DNA of 64,000 bases, taken from positions 147,396-211,395 of the forward strand of contig CAWBOB010000005.1 in assembly GCA_963790335.1 (NCBI GenBank), written 5' to 3'. Shown here one piece after another: positions 27,421 through 36,133 of the stretch. The DNA is from JAOUEA01 sp963790335. Its GTDB lineage: Bacteria; Actinomycetota; UBA4738; HRBIN12. The notes below the pieces were generated by a model that was not told the DNA's origin, made no database searches, and was given only the letters and a program-made list of their open reading frames with translations. How positions within the stretch are numbered: position 1 is the first letter of the stretch; the number at the start of each line of letters is the position of its first letter. Both the position numbers and the translations under genes were made by a program.

Positions 27421-28913
27421 GAGTCGGGACACGCCCGGGGCTCGAGGATCAGCGGATCGAGCCGAGGCCTGCTCGTGAAGTCGAACGCCCCGCTGAGCGG
27501 ATCGGCGCGTTCGTCGCGGTCGGTCATCGGCTCGAGCTCGTGCAGGTCCTCGATGAAGCGGAGCACCGAGGAGAACTCGTACACGTTGTCGTCGACCGCG
27601 CCACCATCCGGGTTCTCACCGGAGCGTGTGTACGGCGAGATGATCAGCGCGGGGGTACGCGGACCGAGCCCCATGACGTCGTAGTGCGGCGGCGGCACGT
27701 GATCGTAGAAGCCGCCGAAGTCGTCCCAGACGACGACCACGGCTGTGTTGGGCCACGCGTCGCTGCGCTGGATCGCGTTGAGGTACTCGACGGTCCAGTT
27801 CTCGCCCTCACAGACGTTCGTGCCCGAGCCGGGATGCTCGTTGGGGTTCCCTTCGGGCGGGATCAGCCATGAGACGGCTGGGAGCGTGTCCTGCTTGAGA
27901 TCGCGCAGGATCGTCTCAGGGTCCTGCACCTTGTTCCACATGGGACCGAAGCGCACGTGCCTGATCGCCTGCAAGGCGTTCATCCACTTGTCGGGAAGGG
28001 CGTAGTACTTCCAGCTGATGCCACGCCGCTGCAGCTGGTCGGGCAACACGTCGATGTTGAAGCAGGTCCGGGTGCTCTCCCAGTACTCGGCGATCCTGAG
28101 CAGCGCCCCAGGCGTCGCGGTGATGTTCCGCTCGAGCCGCATGATGCGCTTCACGTCACGGTCGGTGAGATCTTCCAGCGGGAAGCGCTGCGTGAACTCG
28201 GTGTTGTCGTCGCAGTAGTTGCCCTCGACGTTGGTCGTGGACTTGTTGTCGACCACCCCATAGCTCTGCGCGGCGACGGTGTACAGATGCTCCGGGAACG
28301 TCGGCCCGTACATCGATGTGAAGAAGTGGTCCGCGATCACGAACCGGTCGGCGTACGCCCAATATGCCGGCAGTGCGTCGCGGTCGTACTGGGAGTACCC
28401 GGCGAGGTCTTCACCGAGCGCGATGCAGTTGAAGCCGTTCATCTTGCCGCCGTTGATCGCGAGCAGTCCCGGATAGAACGCGTGGCCGAGGTCGTGAGGT
28501 TGCACCAGCGGTGCGTCACGCAGCTGGACCGAGCCGGCGGCGCGTAGGGTCGAGCAGTCGAGGGTCTCGCCCGTCGTGGTCCCCTCCACCCCCGGATACC
28601 GCCCGAAGTAGTGGTCGAAGCTCCGGTTCTCCTTGATCAGGAAGATCACGTGCTCGATCGGGTTCTCGCCGGGCACGACCACACCTGCATCGTCGGGGGG
28701 GTCCGCGCCCCCCGGCTGATGCGTCGGGGCGGAGCTCGGCGGCTCGGTCCGTGACGCCGATCCGGTGCCTCCTTGATCCGGCCAGGCGAACCAGGCCACC
28801 GACACGATCGACACCAGCACGACCGCGACCAGCGTCCGGCGGCGGACGACCTGGCTGCGCGTCGGACGGCGCGGCCCCGCGGCACGGATGAGGGGACCCG
28901 ACGGCGGTTGCAC
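27417..28913 (-). CDS. Phospholipase C / acid phosphatase-type phosphoesterase, secreted
   Basis: A 498-residue exported phosphoesterase of the bacterial phospholipase C/AcpA group. An N-terminal membrane anchor or signal (TLVAVVLVSIVSVAWFAW, about residues 25-42) is followed by a Pro/Ser-rich linker. The catalytic core starts at HVIFLIKENRSFDHYFG, with later metal-site motifs YGPTFPEHLY and VVVVWDDFGGFYDHV. It probably cleaves phosphate esters, such as phospholipid head groups, outside the cell, perhaps to scavenge phosphate. The GTG at 28913 is taken as the start. It is coupled to the unknown secreted gene downstream. Confidence 0.9.
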   Translation of the reverse strand: MQPPSGPLIRAAGPRRPTRSQVVRRRTLVAVVLVSIVSVAWFAWPDQGGTGSASRTEPPSSAPTHQPGGADPPDDAGVVVPGENPIEHVIFLIKENRSFDHYFGRYPGVEGTTTGETLDCSTLRAAGSVQLRDAPLVQPHDLGHAFYPGLLAINGGKMNGFNCIALGEDLAGYSQYDRDALPAYWAYADRFVIADHFFTSMYGPTFPEHLYTVAAQSYGVVDNKSTTNVEGNYCDDNTEFTQRFPLEDLTDRDVKRIMRLERNITATPGALLRIAEYWESTRTCFNIDVLPDQLQRRGISWKYYALPDKWMNALQAIRHVRFGPMWNKVQDPETILRDLKQDTLPAVSWLIPPEGNPNEHPGSGTNVCEGENWTVEYLNAIQRSDAWPNTAVVVVWDDFGGFYDHVPPPHYDVMGLGPRTPALIISPYTRSGENPDGGAVDDNVYEFSSVLRFIEDLHELEPMTDRDERADPLSGAFDFTSRPRLDPLILEPRACPDS

Positions 28914-28983
28914 GATGCCGCAGCTTATCGTCGAGGCGACCGGATCAAGGCGGGGAGGGCCCGCCCATGGCGGAGCGGCACGA

Positions 28984-30237
28984 TCAACGGTCGAGCCATC
29001 CGCCGCGACGATCGTGCGCGTCGGCGACGATACCCGCCGCGATCGACAACGCGATCTCCTCGGGCCCACGGCCACCGAGATCGAGGCCCAGCGGTGATCG
29101 GATCCGAGCGATCTCGTCCTCGCCGAGGCCGATCTCGCGGAGTGCTTCGACGTGAAGGCCGACGTGTCGCCGGCTTCCCATCACACCGACGAACCGAGCC
29201 GGGGAACGCACAGCGACGGCCAGTGACTGCACGAGATCCGGTGCGTCGTGATCGGTCATCACCACGACGTCGCGCGGCCCGATCTCGATGTCCTCGACAC
29301 GCTCGGCCGCGCCGCCGTCATCCGCTGTGATCCGCTCGGGGCGAGGTTCGACGAGCACGGTCGCGTACCCCAGCAGCTCGAGGTGCCTCCGGAGGACCCT
29401 GGCCACGTCGGTGGCGGAGACGACGACGGCCGTCGGACGTCGGCCATGCGGTTCGAAGTAGACCTCGATCTCGCCGAGCTCGTGACGCAGGGTGCGTGTC
29501 TCGGGCGCCCCCGAGGCGGCCACCGACGACGACGCCTCGACCGCTGCGGCGTCGAACTCGGCGCACCCGAGCGTGCCGTGTACCTCGCCTCCCACGACGA
29601 TCGACATCGACGCCCCGACGACGCAGGGCGGTGAGCCATGCACGCGCACCGCCTTCGCCTCCACGGTCGCCGATGGCGACACGCGATCCTGGGCCCGCCG
29701 AGGGGGCCGAAGCTCGGGGGTCGGCTGGGTGTCGGGCGCGCCGGGCCGGGGTGGATGCTCGCCGGTCGTGCCGCCGAGCAGCTCGATCGCATGCGGCATC
29801 ACCGACATGATCGCGCTCAATCCCTCGCGCACACCGTTCGGCGAGCCGGGAAGGTTGACCACGAGCGATGACCCGAGGACTCCCGCCCTGCCCCTGGAGA
29901 GCGCTGCCATCGGCGTGTGCGCGAGGCCTTCGGCTCGCATCAGCTCGGCCAGACCCGGAGCCTCGCGATCGATCACCGCTCCGGTCGCCTCGGGGGTCAC
30001 GTCGCGCGGGCCGAAGCCCGTACCTCCCGTCGTCACGATCAACGCGTGCTCGGCAGCCAGCGCCCGGAGCGCCTCCTCGATCGCGTCCCGTTCGTCGGGA
30101 ACGACGAGCCTCGCTGCGACCTCGTATCCGGCGTCTCGCAGCATGGAATCCGCCAGATCGCCGGAAGCGTCGGCTCGTGTGCCGTGCGTGACACCGTCCG
30201 ACACCGTGAGGACCGCAGCCTTCGCTCCCGTCGCCAT
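28984..30237 (-). CDS. MogA/MoaB-XdhC fusion for molybdenum cofactor handling
   Basis: A 417-residue two-domain cytoplasmic protein. Residues 1-165 are a molybdopterin adenylyltransferase (MogA/MoaB) domain: AAVLTVSDGV, GTRADASGD, TTGGTGFGPRDVTPEAT and NLPGSP. After a short Pro/Arg linker, residues 190-415 form a complete XdhC/CoxI protein: an N-terminal part around AKAVRVHGSPPCVVGA, GGEVHGTLGCAEFD, and a Rossmann-like C-terminal domain with FVGVMGSRR and RIRSPLGLDLGG. XdhC binds Moco and delivers it to xanthine dehydrogenase-type hydroxylases, so the fusion links cofactor completion with delivery. There is no sign of a frameshift at the junction. The ATG at 30237 has GAGG upstream. It is divergent from moaA. 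Confidence 0.88.
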   Translation of the reverse strand: MATGAKAAVLTVSDGVTHGTRADASGDLADSMLRDAGYEVAARLVVPDERDAIEEALRALAAEHALIVTTGGTGFGPRDVTPEATGAVIDREAPGLAELMRAEGLAHTPMAALSRGRAGVLGSSLVVNLPGSPNGVREGLSAIMSVMPHAIELLGGTTGEHPPRPGAPDTQPTPELRPPRRAQDRVSPSATVEAKAVRVHGSPPCVVGASMSIVVGGEVHGTLGCAEFDAAAVEASSSVAASGAPETRTLRHELGEIEVYFEPHGRRPTAVVVSATDVARVLRRHLELLGYATVLVEPRPERITADDGGAAERVEDIEIGPRDVVVMTDHDAPDLVQSLAVAVRSPARFVGVMGSRRHVGLHVEALREIGLGEDEIARIRSPLGLDLGGRGPEEIALSIAAGIVADAHDRRGGWLDR

Positions 30238-30317
30238 CGTCATCATCCTCGCAGCTCGACCGCGGAGCCGTCGCGGCCTGGCACGTTCGGGGTCGCGGGC
30301 AGTACGCTGGTTCGACG

Positions 30318-31338
30318 ATGCCCTCTCCCACCCCCGTCGGCGCCCCGGTCGCCGGTCCTCTCGTCGACACCTTCGGACGGATCGGCAGCGACCTGCGCAT
30401 CTCGGTGACCGATCGGTGCAACTTCCGGTGCACCTACTGCATGCCGGCGGAGGGGCTCGACTGGCTCCCGAAGGACGAGATCCTGACGTTCGAGGAACTC
30501 ACCCGCCTGCTGCGCTTGTTCGTGAACCTCGGCGTGCGCTCGCTGAAGGTGACCGGCGGCGAACCGACCGTCCGCGCCGACCTGCCGACCCTCGTAGGGC
30601 ATGTTCCGAGAGGCGGGACCCGGCCTCGACATCTCGCTCACGACCAACGGGGTGCTGCTCGAGTCGCTCGCGGCACCGCTCGCCGACGCCGGCATCGATC
30701 GGGCGACCGTCTCGTGCGATTCCTTGCTGCGTCACCGGTTCGTCGAGATGACCCGCCGTGACGCCCTCGACAAGGTGATGCGCGGACTGCAGGCCGCGGA
30801 GGCAGCGGGGCTCACACCCATCAAGATCAACTGCGTCGTCATCGGCGGCACGAACGACGACGAGGTGGTCGGGTTCGCGCGATGGGCCCGCGAGACGGCG
30901 TACGAGGTGCGGTTCATCGAGTACATGCCGCTCGACGCGCAGCACGCCTGGGAGCGCCGCAAGGTCGTGCCGGCACGCACGGTGCTGGAGCGCATCGCCG
31001 AGACCTTCCCGCTCGTCGCCGACGACGGCGTGGGTCAGCCGGCGACGACGTACTCCTTCGCCGACGGAGCCCCGGGACGCATCGGTGTGATCCCGAGCGT
31101 CACGGAGCCGTTCTGCGATTCCTGCAACAGGATGCGGCTCACCGCCGAGGGTCAGTTCCGCAGCTGCCTGTTCTCGCTCGACGAGACCGACCTGCGAGGA
31201 CCCATGCGGGCCGGAGCCGGCGACGACGAGCTCGAGTCGGCGATCCGCACCGCCATGTGGGCCAAGTGGTCGGGCCATCGCATCAACCACGCCGACTTCG
31301 TGCAGCCCGCCCGCAGCATGTCGATGATCGGCGGCTGA
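30318..31338 (+). CDS. moaA: GTP 3',8-cyclase MoaA, one frameshift
   Basis: Radical-SAM enzyme of the first step of molybdenum-cofactor synthesis, about 339 residues after removing one extra base near 30596 (ADLPTLVG joins MFREAGPG). The N-terminal cluster CNFRCTYC, the GGEPTVR motif and the C-terminal second cluster FCDSCNRMRL with a third Cys in FRSC are all seen. The usual VSLDS reads VSCDS here, and the next few residues look shortened, which may be a local sequence error. The C-terminal GG-like end (MIGG) needed for activity is present. It is divergent from the MogA-XdhC fusion, giving a Moco gene pair. Confidence 0.93.
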
Positions 31339-31460
31339 CGGTCCACCACGTTCGTCGTTCCGCGGCACGAGCGTTCCGCTCCCCGACCCCCGGGAGCCAT
31401 CGGGTGTTCACCTCGGGATGCGAGCCTGAGGCTGCCGAGAGGTTGCGCCCCCTCTCCGGC

Positions 31461-31489
31461 GCGGGGGCCGGGCTTCGCCCGGCCCCCGC
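31461..31489. terminator. Bidirectional terminator hairpin
   Basis: A perfect 13-pair GC stem (31461-31473 with 31477-31489) around a 3-base loop lies between convergent moaA and the S9 peptidase gene. No long T run follows on either side, as is common in GC-rich actinobacteria. Confidence 0.75.
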
Positions 31490-31498
31490 GGACCCCCT

Positions 31499-33490
31499 TC
31501 ACACCAGGTTCTCGATCGCGAGCCGCGGCACGTCTCCCGCAGGCTCGAACCCGAGGATCTGCCCGTAGAAGGAGAGCTCCGCCTCGTAGGCGCGCTCGAT
31601 CGTCTCCGCCTTGCGGAACCCGTGCTGCTCGCCATCGAACAGCAGGTACGCGTACGGGAGCCCCTTGGCCCGCAGGGCTTCGACCATGATCTCGGACTGC
31701 GACGGCGGCACCACGACGTCCTCGTCGCCCTGGAGCAGCAACATCGGTGCGGAGAGCAGGTCCACGGCGTGGATCGGGCTCCTCGCCCGGTACAGATCGG
31801 CTGCCTGCGGCCACGGTCCCACCAGCGTGTGTTCGTAGCGGGATTCGAACTTGTGCGTATCGCCCGTCGCGAACGGCTCGAGGTCGCTGATGCCGTACAG
31901 GCTCGTGCCGGCGGCGAAGTCGTCGTGGAAGGTGAGCGCGCACAGCGTCGTGTACCCACCGGCGCTTCCCCCACGGATCAGCAGCCGATCGCCGTCGACG
32001 TCACCGGCCTCGACGAGGAAGCGCGCCGCGTTGATGCAGTCGGCGGTGTCGACCACCCCCCAGTTGCCAACGAGACGCTCACGATAGTCGCGGCCGAACC
32101 CGGTCGAGCCCCCGTAGTTCACGTCGACGACCGCGAACCCGCGGGTGGTCCAGAACTGCTTCGCGAGGTCGAGGGTGGAGGTGGCTTCGCTCGTCGGGCC
32201 ACCGTGGCTCATGACGATCAGCGGAGGCAACGAGCCTTCGGGCGCGGTGTAGCCCGGGTTCACCGGGTCGTACACGTGGGCGAACGCGGTCACTCCGCCG
32301 TCGGTCGGGAACTCGATCTGACGCGGCACCGACACGAACGACGTGTCGATCGGCACGTCGACGCTCTCACGCAGCACCTCGACCGCTCGAGCGCCCAGGT
32401 CGAGCCACACGACCTGCGAGGGGAGGTCGGGAGCGCCGGCGACGAACGCCAGGCCGTCGCCGGACGCGGCGATGCCGGGCCCCCACTCGAACGACGTGAA
32501 CGGCAGGTCGAGATCGATCAGCTCGCCCGTGGCCCCATCGAGCAGCCCGAGGTGCTGCACCCCGCGCTCCCCGTACCAGCACGCGATTCGACCGTCGTCC
32601 AGGACCGCGAACGATGCTTCCCCCATGACCCATTGGGGGTATCCGAACTCCGCCTCGCGCGCGTGCAGGGGTACACGATCGACGTCGGCACCCGGCGGCA
32701 CGTCGGCGACCCGCATGCGCTCGAGGTTCCACCAGCCCGAGCGGTCGCTCGCGAAGACGAGCGCGCCGCCGGGCCCCCAGGTCGGCTGCCAGATCGACTC
32801 GTCTCCGCACGCGCCCGCGATCTGTCGCTCGTTCGAGAGCGATCCATCGCCCGCGAGGTCGCCGACCCACAGCTCGCATCCGTCCCAGGGCATGAACGGG
32901 AGATCCCACGTGAGCCAGGACAGCATCGATCCGTCGGGGGCGATGCGAGGCGTGGAGTAGAAGTCGCGCCCGCCGGCCACGATGCGCGGCTCCGTGGAGC
33001 CGTCGAGCGGCACCGCGACGAGCTCGTTCACGACGTCGGCCATCCGGCCCGATGCGTCGTGGCGCTCGCGCACCCCGATCCAGAGCGCCCCGCCGGCCGT
33101 GACACGTCCGTCGGCGAACCGATGCAGGCCCTCGCTGGCGGGTGTGATGGGCACCGGATCACCGTCGGGCTCGAGCCGGTAGAGGCGGCGATCGTCGTCG
33201 TTCGAGTAGACCAGGGTGCCTGCGTGCACGCACCACGCGCCACCCCCGTACTCGTGCACGCGGGTGCGCACATCGACGCCCTGCGGGGTCACGTCGACCG
33301 GCGACCGCCACGGCCCACCACGCACGACCACGCCCCGTCCACCCTCGGCGGCTCGGTGCTCGAGCCAGTAGACGACGCCGTCATCGATCCACGGCTCCGA
33401 CAGCATCACGCTCGACCCGGCGACCATGTGGGGTGTCACCGGCGAGCCCCACGCGCCGTAGGCTGCGACGCGCTTCTCGCCGGCGCTCAT
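31499..33490 (-). CDS. S9-family prolyl oligopeptidase-like peptidase
   Basis: A 663-residue serine peptidase. The N-terminal two thirds form a beta-propeller with repeated Trp/Asp-rich blades, and the C-terminal 250 residues are an alpha/beta-hydrolase. Catalytic Ser is in GGSAGGY, Asp in GDEDVVVPP and His in GEQHGF; MSHGGPTSE marks the oxyanion region. It resembles dipeptidyl/acylaminoacyl peptidases, with no signal peptide, so it is cytoplasmic. The ATG at 33490 overlaps the stop of the HemK-like gene (ATGA), so the two are coupled. Confidence 0.9.
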   Translation of the reverse strand: MSAGEKRVAAYGAWGSPVTPHMVAGSSVMLSEPWIDDGVVYWLEHRAAEGGRGVVVRGGPWRSPVDVTPQGVDVRTRVHEYGGGAWCVHAGTLVYSNDDDRRLYRLEPDGDPVPITPASEGLHRFADGRVTAGGALWIGVRERHDASGRMADVVNELVAVPLDGSTEPRIVAGGRDFYSTPRIAPDGSMLSWLTWDLPFMPWDGCELWVGDLAGDGSLSNERQIAGACGDESIWQPTWGPGGALVFASDRSGWWNLERMRVADVPPGADVDRVPLHAREAEFGYPQWVMGEASFAVLDDGRIACWYGERGVQHLGLLDGATGELIDLDLPFTSFEWGPGIAASGDGLAFVAGAPDLPSQVVWLDLGARAVEVLRESVDVPIDTSFVSVPRQIEFPTDGGVTAFAHVYDPVNPGYTAPEGSLPPLIVMSHGGPTSEATSTLDLAKQFWTTRGFAVVDVNYGGSTGFGRDYRERLVGNWGVVDTADCINAARFLVEAGDVDGDRLLIRGGSAGGYTTLCALTFHDDFAAGTSLYGISDLEPFATGDTHKFESRYEHTLVGPWPQAADLYRARSPIHAVDLLSAPMLLLQGDEDVVVPPSQSEIMVEALRAKGLPYAYLLFDGEQHGFRKAETIERAYEAELSFYGQILGFEPAGDVPRLAIENLV

Positions 33491-34347
33491 CGCGGCCGCC
33501 GACCGACGATCACACGGGTCACCTGGAGCGCTCCGCCCCTCGTGCTCCGCACATCGCGGAAACACCCGGCCGTCAGCACTCCCTTCACGCTCCTCGCACG
33601 ATCGGGACTCACCTCGACGAGCAACCAGCCGGACGACCGGAGCCACTGCGGCGCCTCGATCACGGTTCGCGTGATCAGCCCCATACCGTCGGCACTCTCG
33701 TCGGTCAGGGTATGCGGCGGCTCCCAGTCACGGATCTCACCGGGCAGGTCCTCGAGCTCGCCCGCGGGCACGTACGGCGGGTGCAGCGTGATGACGTCGA
33801 CCGAGCCCCGCAGACGTGCCGGCAGACCGCCGAACAGATCGCCGACCCGGAAGCTCGCGTCGAGCCCCAGGGCTCTCGCGTTGCGGCGTGCGAGCCGCAC
33901 GGCGTCGTGCGCGACGTCGACGCCCCACACCTCGGTGCCGGACGCTTCGTCGGCAACGGACAGCGCGATCGCACCCCCACCGGTGGCGAGATCGACGTGC
34001 ACCGCGCGCCGCCGGCCCCGGAGGCGCCGGATCGCCTGCTCGGCGAGGAACTCCGACGAATCACGCTGCACGAACACCCCGGGGGTCGCGATCAGCTCCA
34101 GCCCGCGGAAGTCCGCGAATCCCTTGATGAAGGCGATGGGCTCGCCGGTCACCCGCCGGGCGACGAGCTCGCGGAACCTGCGCAGGTTCGCGCCCGACAC
34201 ATCGTCGCCCGGCTCCGGCTCGTGACCGACCACGTGGCCGAGGAGGTCCTCGGCCTCGATGCGCTCCCGGCCTCGCTGCCAGTGGTCGATCGCCTCCGAT
34301 GCCTGCAGCTGCTCCACAGCGTGCGCGAGCACTCGGCGGGCGTCCAT
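33487..34347 (-). CDS. HemK/PrmC-like N5-glutamine methyltransferase with HPPY motif
   Basis: A 286-residue SAM methyltransferase. The N-terminal helical domain (residues 1-90) contains EDLLGHVVGHEP and GEPIAFIKG as in PrmC. The Rossmann domain has DLATGGGAIALS and VWGVDVAHDAVRLA. The catalytic NPPY of N5-Gln methyltransferases is HPPY here, so substrate or activity may differ. PrmC methylates release factors, but its usual partner prfA is absent here. The gene begins on an ATG at 34347, 44 bases from the divergent Cpn10 gene, and is coupled to the S9 peptidase. Confidence 0.82.
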   Translation of the reverse strand: MDARRVLAHAVEQLQASEAIDHWQRGRERIEAEDLLGHVVGHEPEPGDDVSGANLRRFRELVARRVTGEPIAFIKGFADFRGLELIATPGVFVQRDSSEFLAEQAIRRLRGRRRAVHVDLATGGGAIALSVADEASGTEVWGVDVAHDAVRLARRNARALGLDASFRVGDLFGGLPARLRGSVDVITLHPPYVPAGELEDLPGEIRDWEPPHTLTDESADGMGLITRTVIEAPQWLRSSGWLLVEVSPDRARSVKGVLTAGCFRDVRSTRGGALQVTRVIVGRRPR

Positions 34348-34391
34348 GGCGAGGCATCGTACCGGGTGGCGCTCGCTAGACTCCCCTGCAC

Positions 34392-34784
34392 ATGACCGAG
34401 GCCTCGACCAAGCCGAAGAAGCCGGCGACGAAGCCGCTCACGCGCACGTCGCGCTCGAAGAGGACGGCGGCCGGCACGTCGATCCGGCTCACCGGTGACC
34501 GCCTCGTGGTGCGGACCCCCGACGATGCGGAGCGGCGCAGCGCCGGCGGGCTGCTGATCCCCGCGACCGCGGCACCGGCTCCGCGTCGACTCGCCTGGGG
34601 CGATGTGGCACTGGTCGGTCCCGACGTCCGGGTGGCCAAGGAAGGCGACCGTGTGCTCTTCCTGCCCTCGTCGGGGCTCGAGGTCGAGCTCGACGGCGAC
34701 GATCTCGTCTTGCTCCGTGAGCGCGACGTGCAGGCCGTGGCATCGTCTCCGGCCGAGGACCGCCCGCCCGGTCAGTACCTCTAA
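34392..34784 (+). CDS. Divergent GroES/Cpn10-like co-chaperonin
   Basis: A 130-residue protein. About 28 basic, Lys/Thr-rich residues lead into a Cpn10 fold: RLTGDRLVVRTP, a mobile-loop-like AGGLLIPATAAP, VGPDVRVAKEGDRVLF and the end DDLVLLRERDVQAV. This matches GroES in order, but the sequence is divergent and both the N-terminal extension and the C-terminal tail are extra. groEL at 37945-39570 has no groES beside it, so this could be its partner or a specialised one. It is divergent from the HemK-like gene and converges on YjbQ with 9 bases between. Confidence 0.75.
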   Translation: MTEASTKPKKPATKPLTRTSRSKRTAAGTSIRLTGDRLVVRTPDDAERRSAGGLLIPATAAPAPRRLAWGDVALVGPDVRVAKEGDRVLFLPSSGLEVELDGDDLVLLRERDVQAVASSPAEDRPPGQYL

Positions 34785-34793
34785 CTCGAACCC

Positions 34794-35198
34794 TCAGCCC
34801 GCGACGAAGCTCAGCCGAACCGTGCGGACGTCGTTCTCGCGGTTCGGGTCGACCAACACCACCGACTGCCACGTGCCGAGCTGCAGCACGCCCGACACCA
34901 GCGGCAGCACCAGTGAGCTCGAGACGAACACTGGCACGAGGTGGTCGCCTCCGTGGCCAACCGATCCGTGGCGATGTCCGTAGCGATCGTCCCGCGGGAA
35001 GATGCGCGCGAGCAGCTCATCGAGATCGGCCTCGGACCCGCTTCCCGTCTCCATCATCGCGATGCCGGCGGTCGCATGGGGCACGAAGACGTGCACCAAT
35101 CCGTCCGCTCCTACCAGTTGCGCGAAACGTCGGACGCGATCCGTCAGATCGTGGACGCGCCGCCCGCGCGTCTCGACCGTAACGATCTGGCTCTCCAT
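34794..35198 (-). CDS. YjbQ/UPF0047 family protein
   Basis: A 134-residue protein of the YjbQ family, a compact trimeric fold with conserved metal-binding-like His and Glu: HVFVPHATAGIAMME, then HRHGSVGHGGDHLV. Members have been linked to a weak thiamine-phosphate synthase activity; the true role is uncertain. The ATG at 35198 is chosen; one two codons upstream is possible. It lies between convergent Cpn10 and the divergent gene at 35268. Confidence 0.88.
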   Translation of the reverse strand: MESQIVTVETRGRRVHDLTDRVRRFAQLVGADGLVHVFVPHATAGIAMMETGSGSEADLDELLARIFPRDDRYGHRHGSVGHGGDHLVPVFVSSSLVLPLVSGVLQLGTWQSVVLVDPNRENDVRTVRLSFVAG

Positions 35199-35233
35199 GA
35201 TCATGCACCCTAGATGGTGGTCCAGGAGGTACG

Positions 35234-35261
35234 TTGACGAAATGATGTAATCATGTAATCT
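35234..35261 (+). promoter_or_regulatory. Promoter predicted to give a leaderless mRNA
   Basis: TTGACG (35234-35239) and TAATCT (35256-35261) are 16 bases apart, with TG directly before the -10. The ATG at 35268 lies six bases after the -10, where transcription should begin, and there is no ribosome site. The AT-rich segment also contains TGTAATC twice (35247-35253 and 35255-35260 in part). Confidence 0.62.
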
Positions 35262-35267
35262 TCGCCC

Positions 35268-35807
35268 ATGACCAAAGAGCGCTCGACCACACCGTACGCA
35301 TCCGACGACGAGATCCGAGGCTGGTTCGCGGGACGACTCCCCGACGACTGGTTCACCGGCCCCGTGGAGGTCACGGTCGACCGGGACGAGATCATGGTGA
35401 TCGGCACGATCGAGGCTCCCGGTCTCACGGACGAGGCGTCACCCGAAGCCCGCGGGGCTGCGCTCTCGGCGCGCATCGGCGGCTTCCGCGAGGACTCGCG
35501 GGCTCGGCGCATGAAGATCGCCGACGAGGCTCAGCGCCGCTTCGCGCGGACCGTGAGCTGGGGTGTGCGCTGCGCCGACCAACTCGCGCCGTTCACCACG
35601 CTCAGCGTGCCGGCCATGACCCGGCTCCGTCAGCCGGAGCGCCGTGTGCTCGACACCCTGGTCGATGCGGGGGTCGCGCGGAGCCGCAGCCACGCGCTCG
35701 CCTGGTGCGTGCGACTCGTCGCCGAACGCCAGGAGGACTGGCTCGGCGACCTGCGCGATGCGCTCACGAAGGTCGAGCAGGTGAGATCGGAAGGCCCGAG
35801 CGATTGA
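35268..35807 (+). CDS. Unknown protein, possible ribbon-helix-helix-like C-terminus
   Basis: A 179-residue acidic cytoplasmic protein. The N-terminal half (GWFAGRLPDDWFTGPVEVTV, then DRDEIMVIGTIEAPGL) looks like an alpha-beta domain. The middle reads ARRMKIADEAQRRFARTVSW, and the C-terminal part (ERRVLDTLVDAGVARSRSHA, then LAWCVRLVAE) resembles the helices of CopG/Arc-type dimers. I know this layout from uncharacterised actinobacterial proteins but cannot name a function. It is preceded by a promoter giving a leaderless transcript. It converges on the small gene at 35845. Confidence 0.72.
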   Translation: MTKERSTTPYASDDEIRGWFAGRLPDDWFTGPVEVTVDRDEIMVIGTIEAPGLTDEASPEARGAALSARIGGFREDSRARRMKIADEAQRRFARTVSWGVRCADQLAPFTTLSVPAMTRLRQPERRVLDTLVDAGVARSRSHALAWCVRLVAERQEDWLGDLRDALTKVEQVRSEGPSD

Positions 35808-35826
35808 CGAGCGATCGAGGCACCCC

Positions 35827-35859
35827 CGCGGGTGAACGTCGGGGTCACGCGGGTGAACG
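35827..35859 (+). repeat. 12-base direct repeat in a convergent gene gap
   Basis: CGCGGGTGAACG occurs at 35827-35838 and again at 35848-35859, 21 bases apart. The pair is flanked by a 9-base inverted repeat, GCGATCGAG (35811-35819) and CTCGATCGC (35860-35868). The second copy lies in the end of the leftward gene. It could form a transcript-ending structure for either gene. Confidence 0.4.
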
Positions 35860-36060
35860 CTCGATCGCCACGACCATGTTCGCGGCGGTTCGAACCACCA
35901 CCTCGTCACCCGCCCCCACCCCGTCGGGAACGCTCTCCCGGCCGAGCCGGGCCATCTCCACCGACCGGTCTCGGTAGGTCAGGGTGACGTCGACGTAGGC
36001 GACGCCGTGCACGTCGAACGGCCGCACGTCGACCACGATCGCCTGCTTCTCACCGAGCAC
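35845..36060 (-). CDS. Small beta-rich protein, unknown function
   Basis: A 71-residue protein if started at the GTG at 36060 (LGEKQAIVVDVRPFDVHGVA); the frame stays open a further 14 codons. The alternating strands and the acidic GVGAGDEVVVRTAANMVVAI ending suggest an OB-fold or TOBE-like domain. No membrane segment or signal. No family recognised. It is divergent from the SLH-NlpC/P60 gene. Confidence 0.55.
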   Translation of the reverse strand: MLGEKQAIVVDVRPFDVHGVAYVDVTLTYRDRSVEMARLGRESVPDGVGAGDEVVVRTAANMVVAIERSPA

Positions 36061-36133
36061 AGGACGAGCGTACCCGGCGCGGCCCGATGCTCGCCCATTC
36101 AAGGCGCGAGAACGGGCTGCCGAACCTCACCGC

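Noticed and set aside
5072..30596. Programmed ribosomal frameshifting at the gene breaks
   Set aside because: No slippery heptamers or conserved downstream structures occur at the breaks, which lie in many unrelated genes; sequence error is simpler.
31622..34225. Long rightward open frame across the S9 peptidase and HemK-like genes
   Set aside because: It is antisense to two genes with full catalytic motifs and shows no domain of its own.
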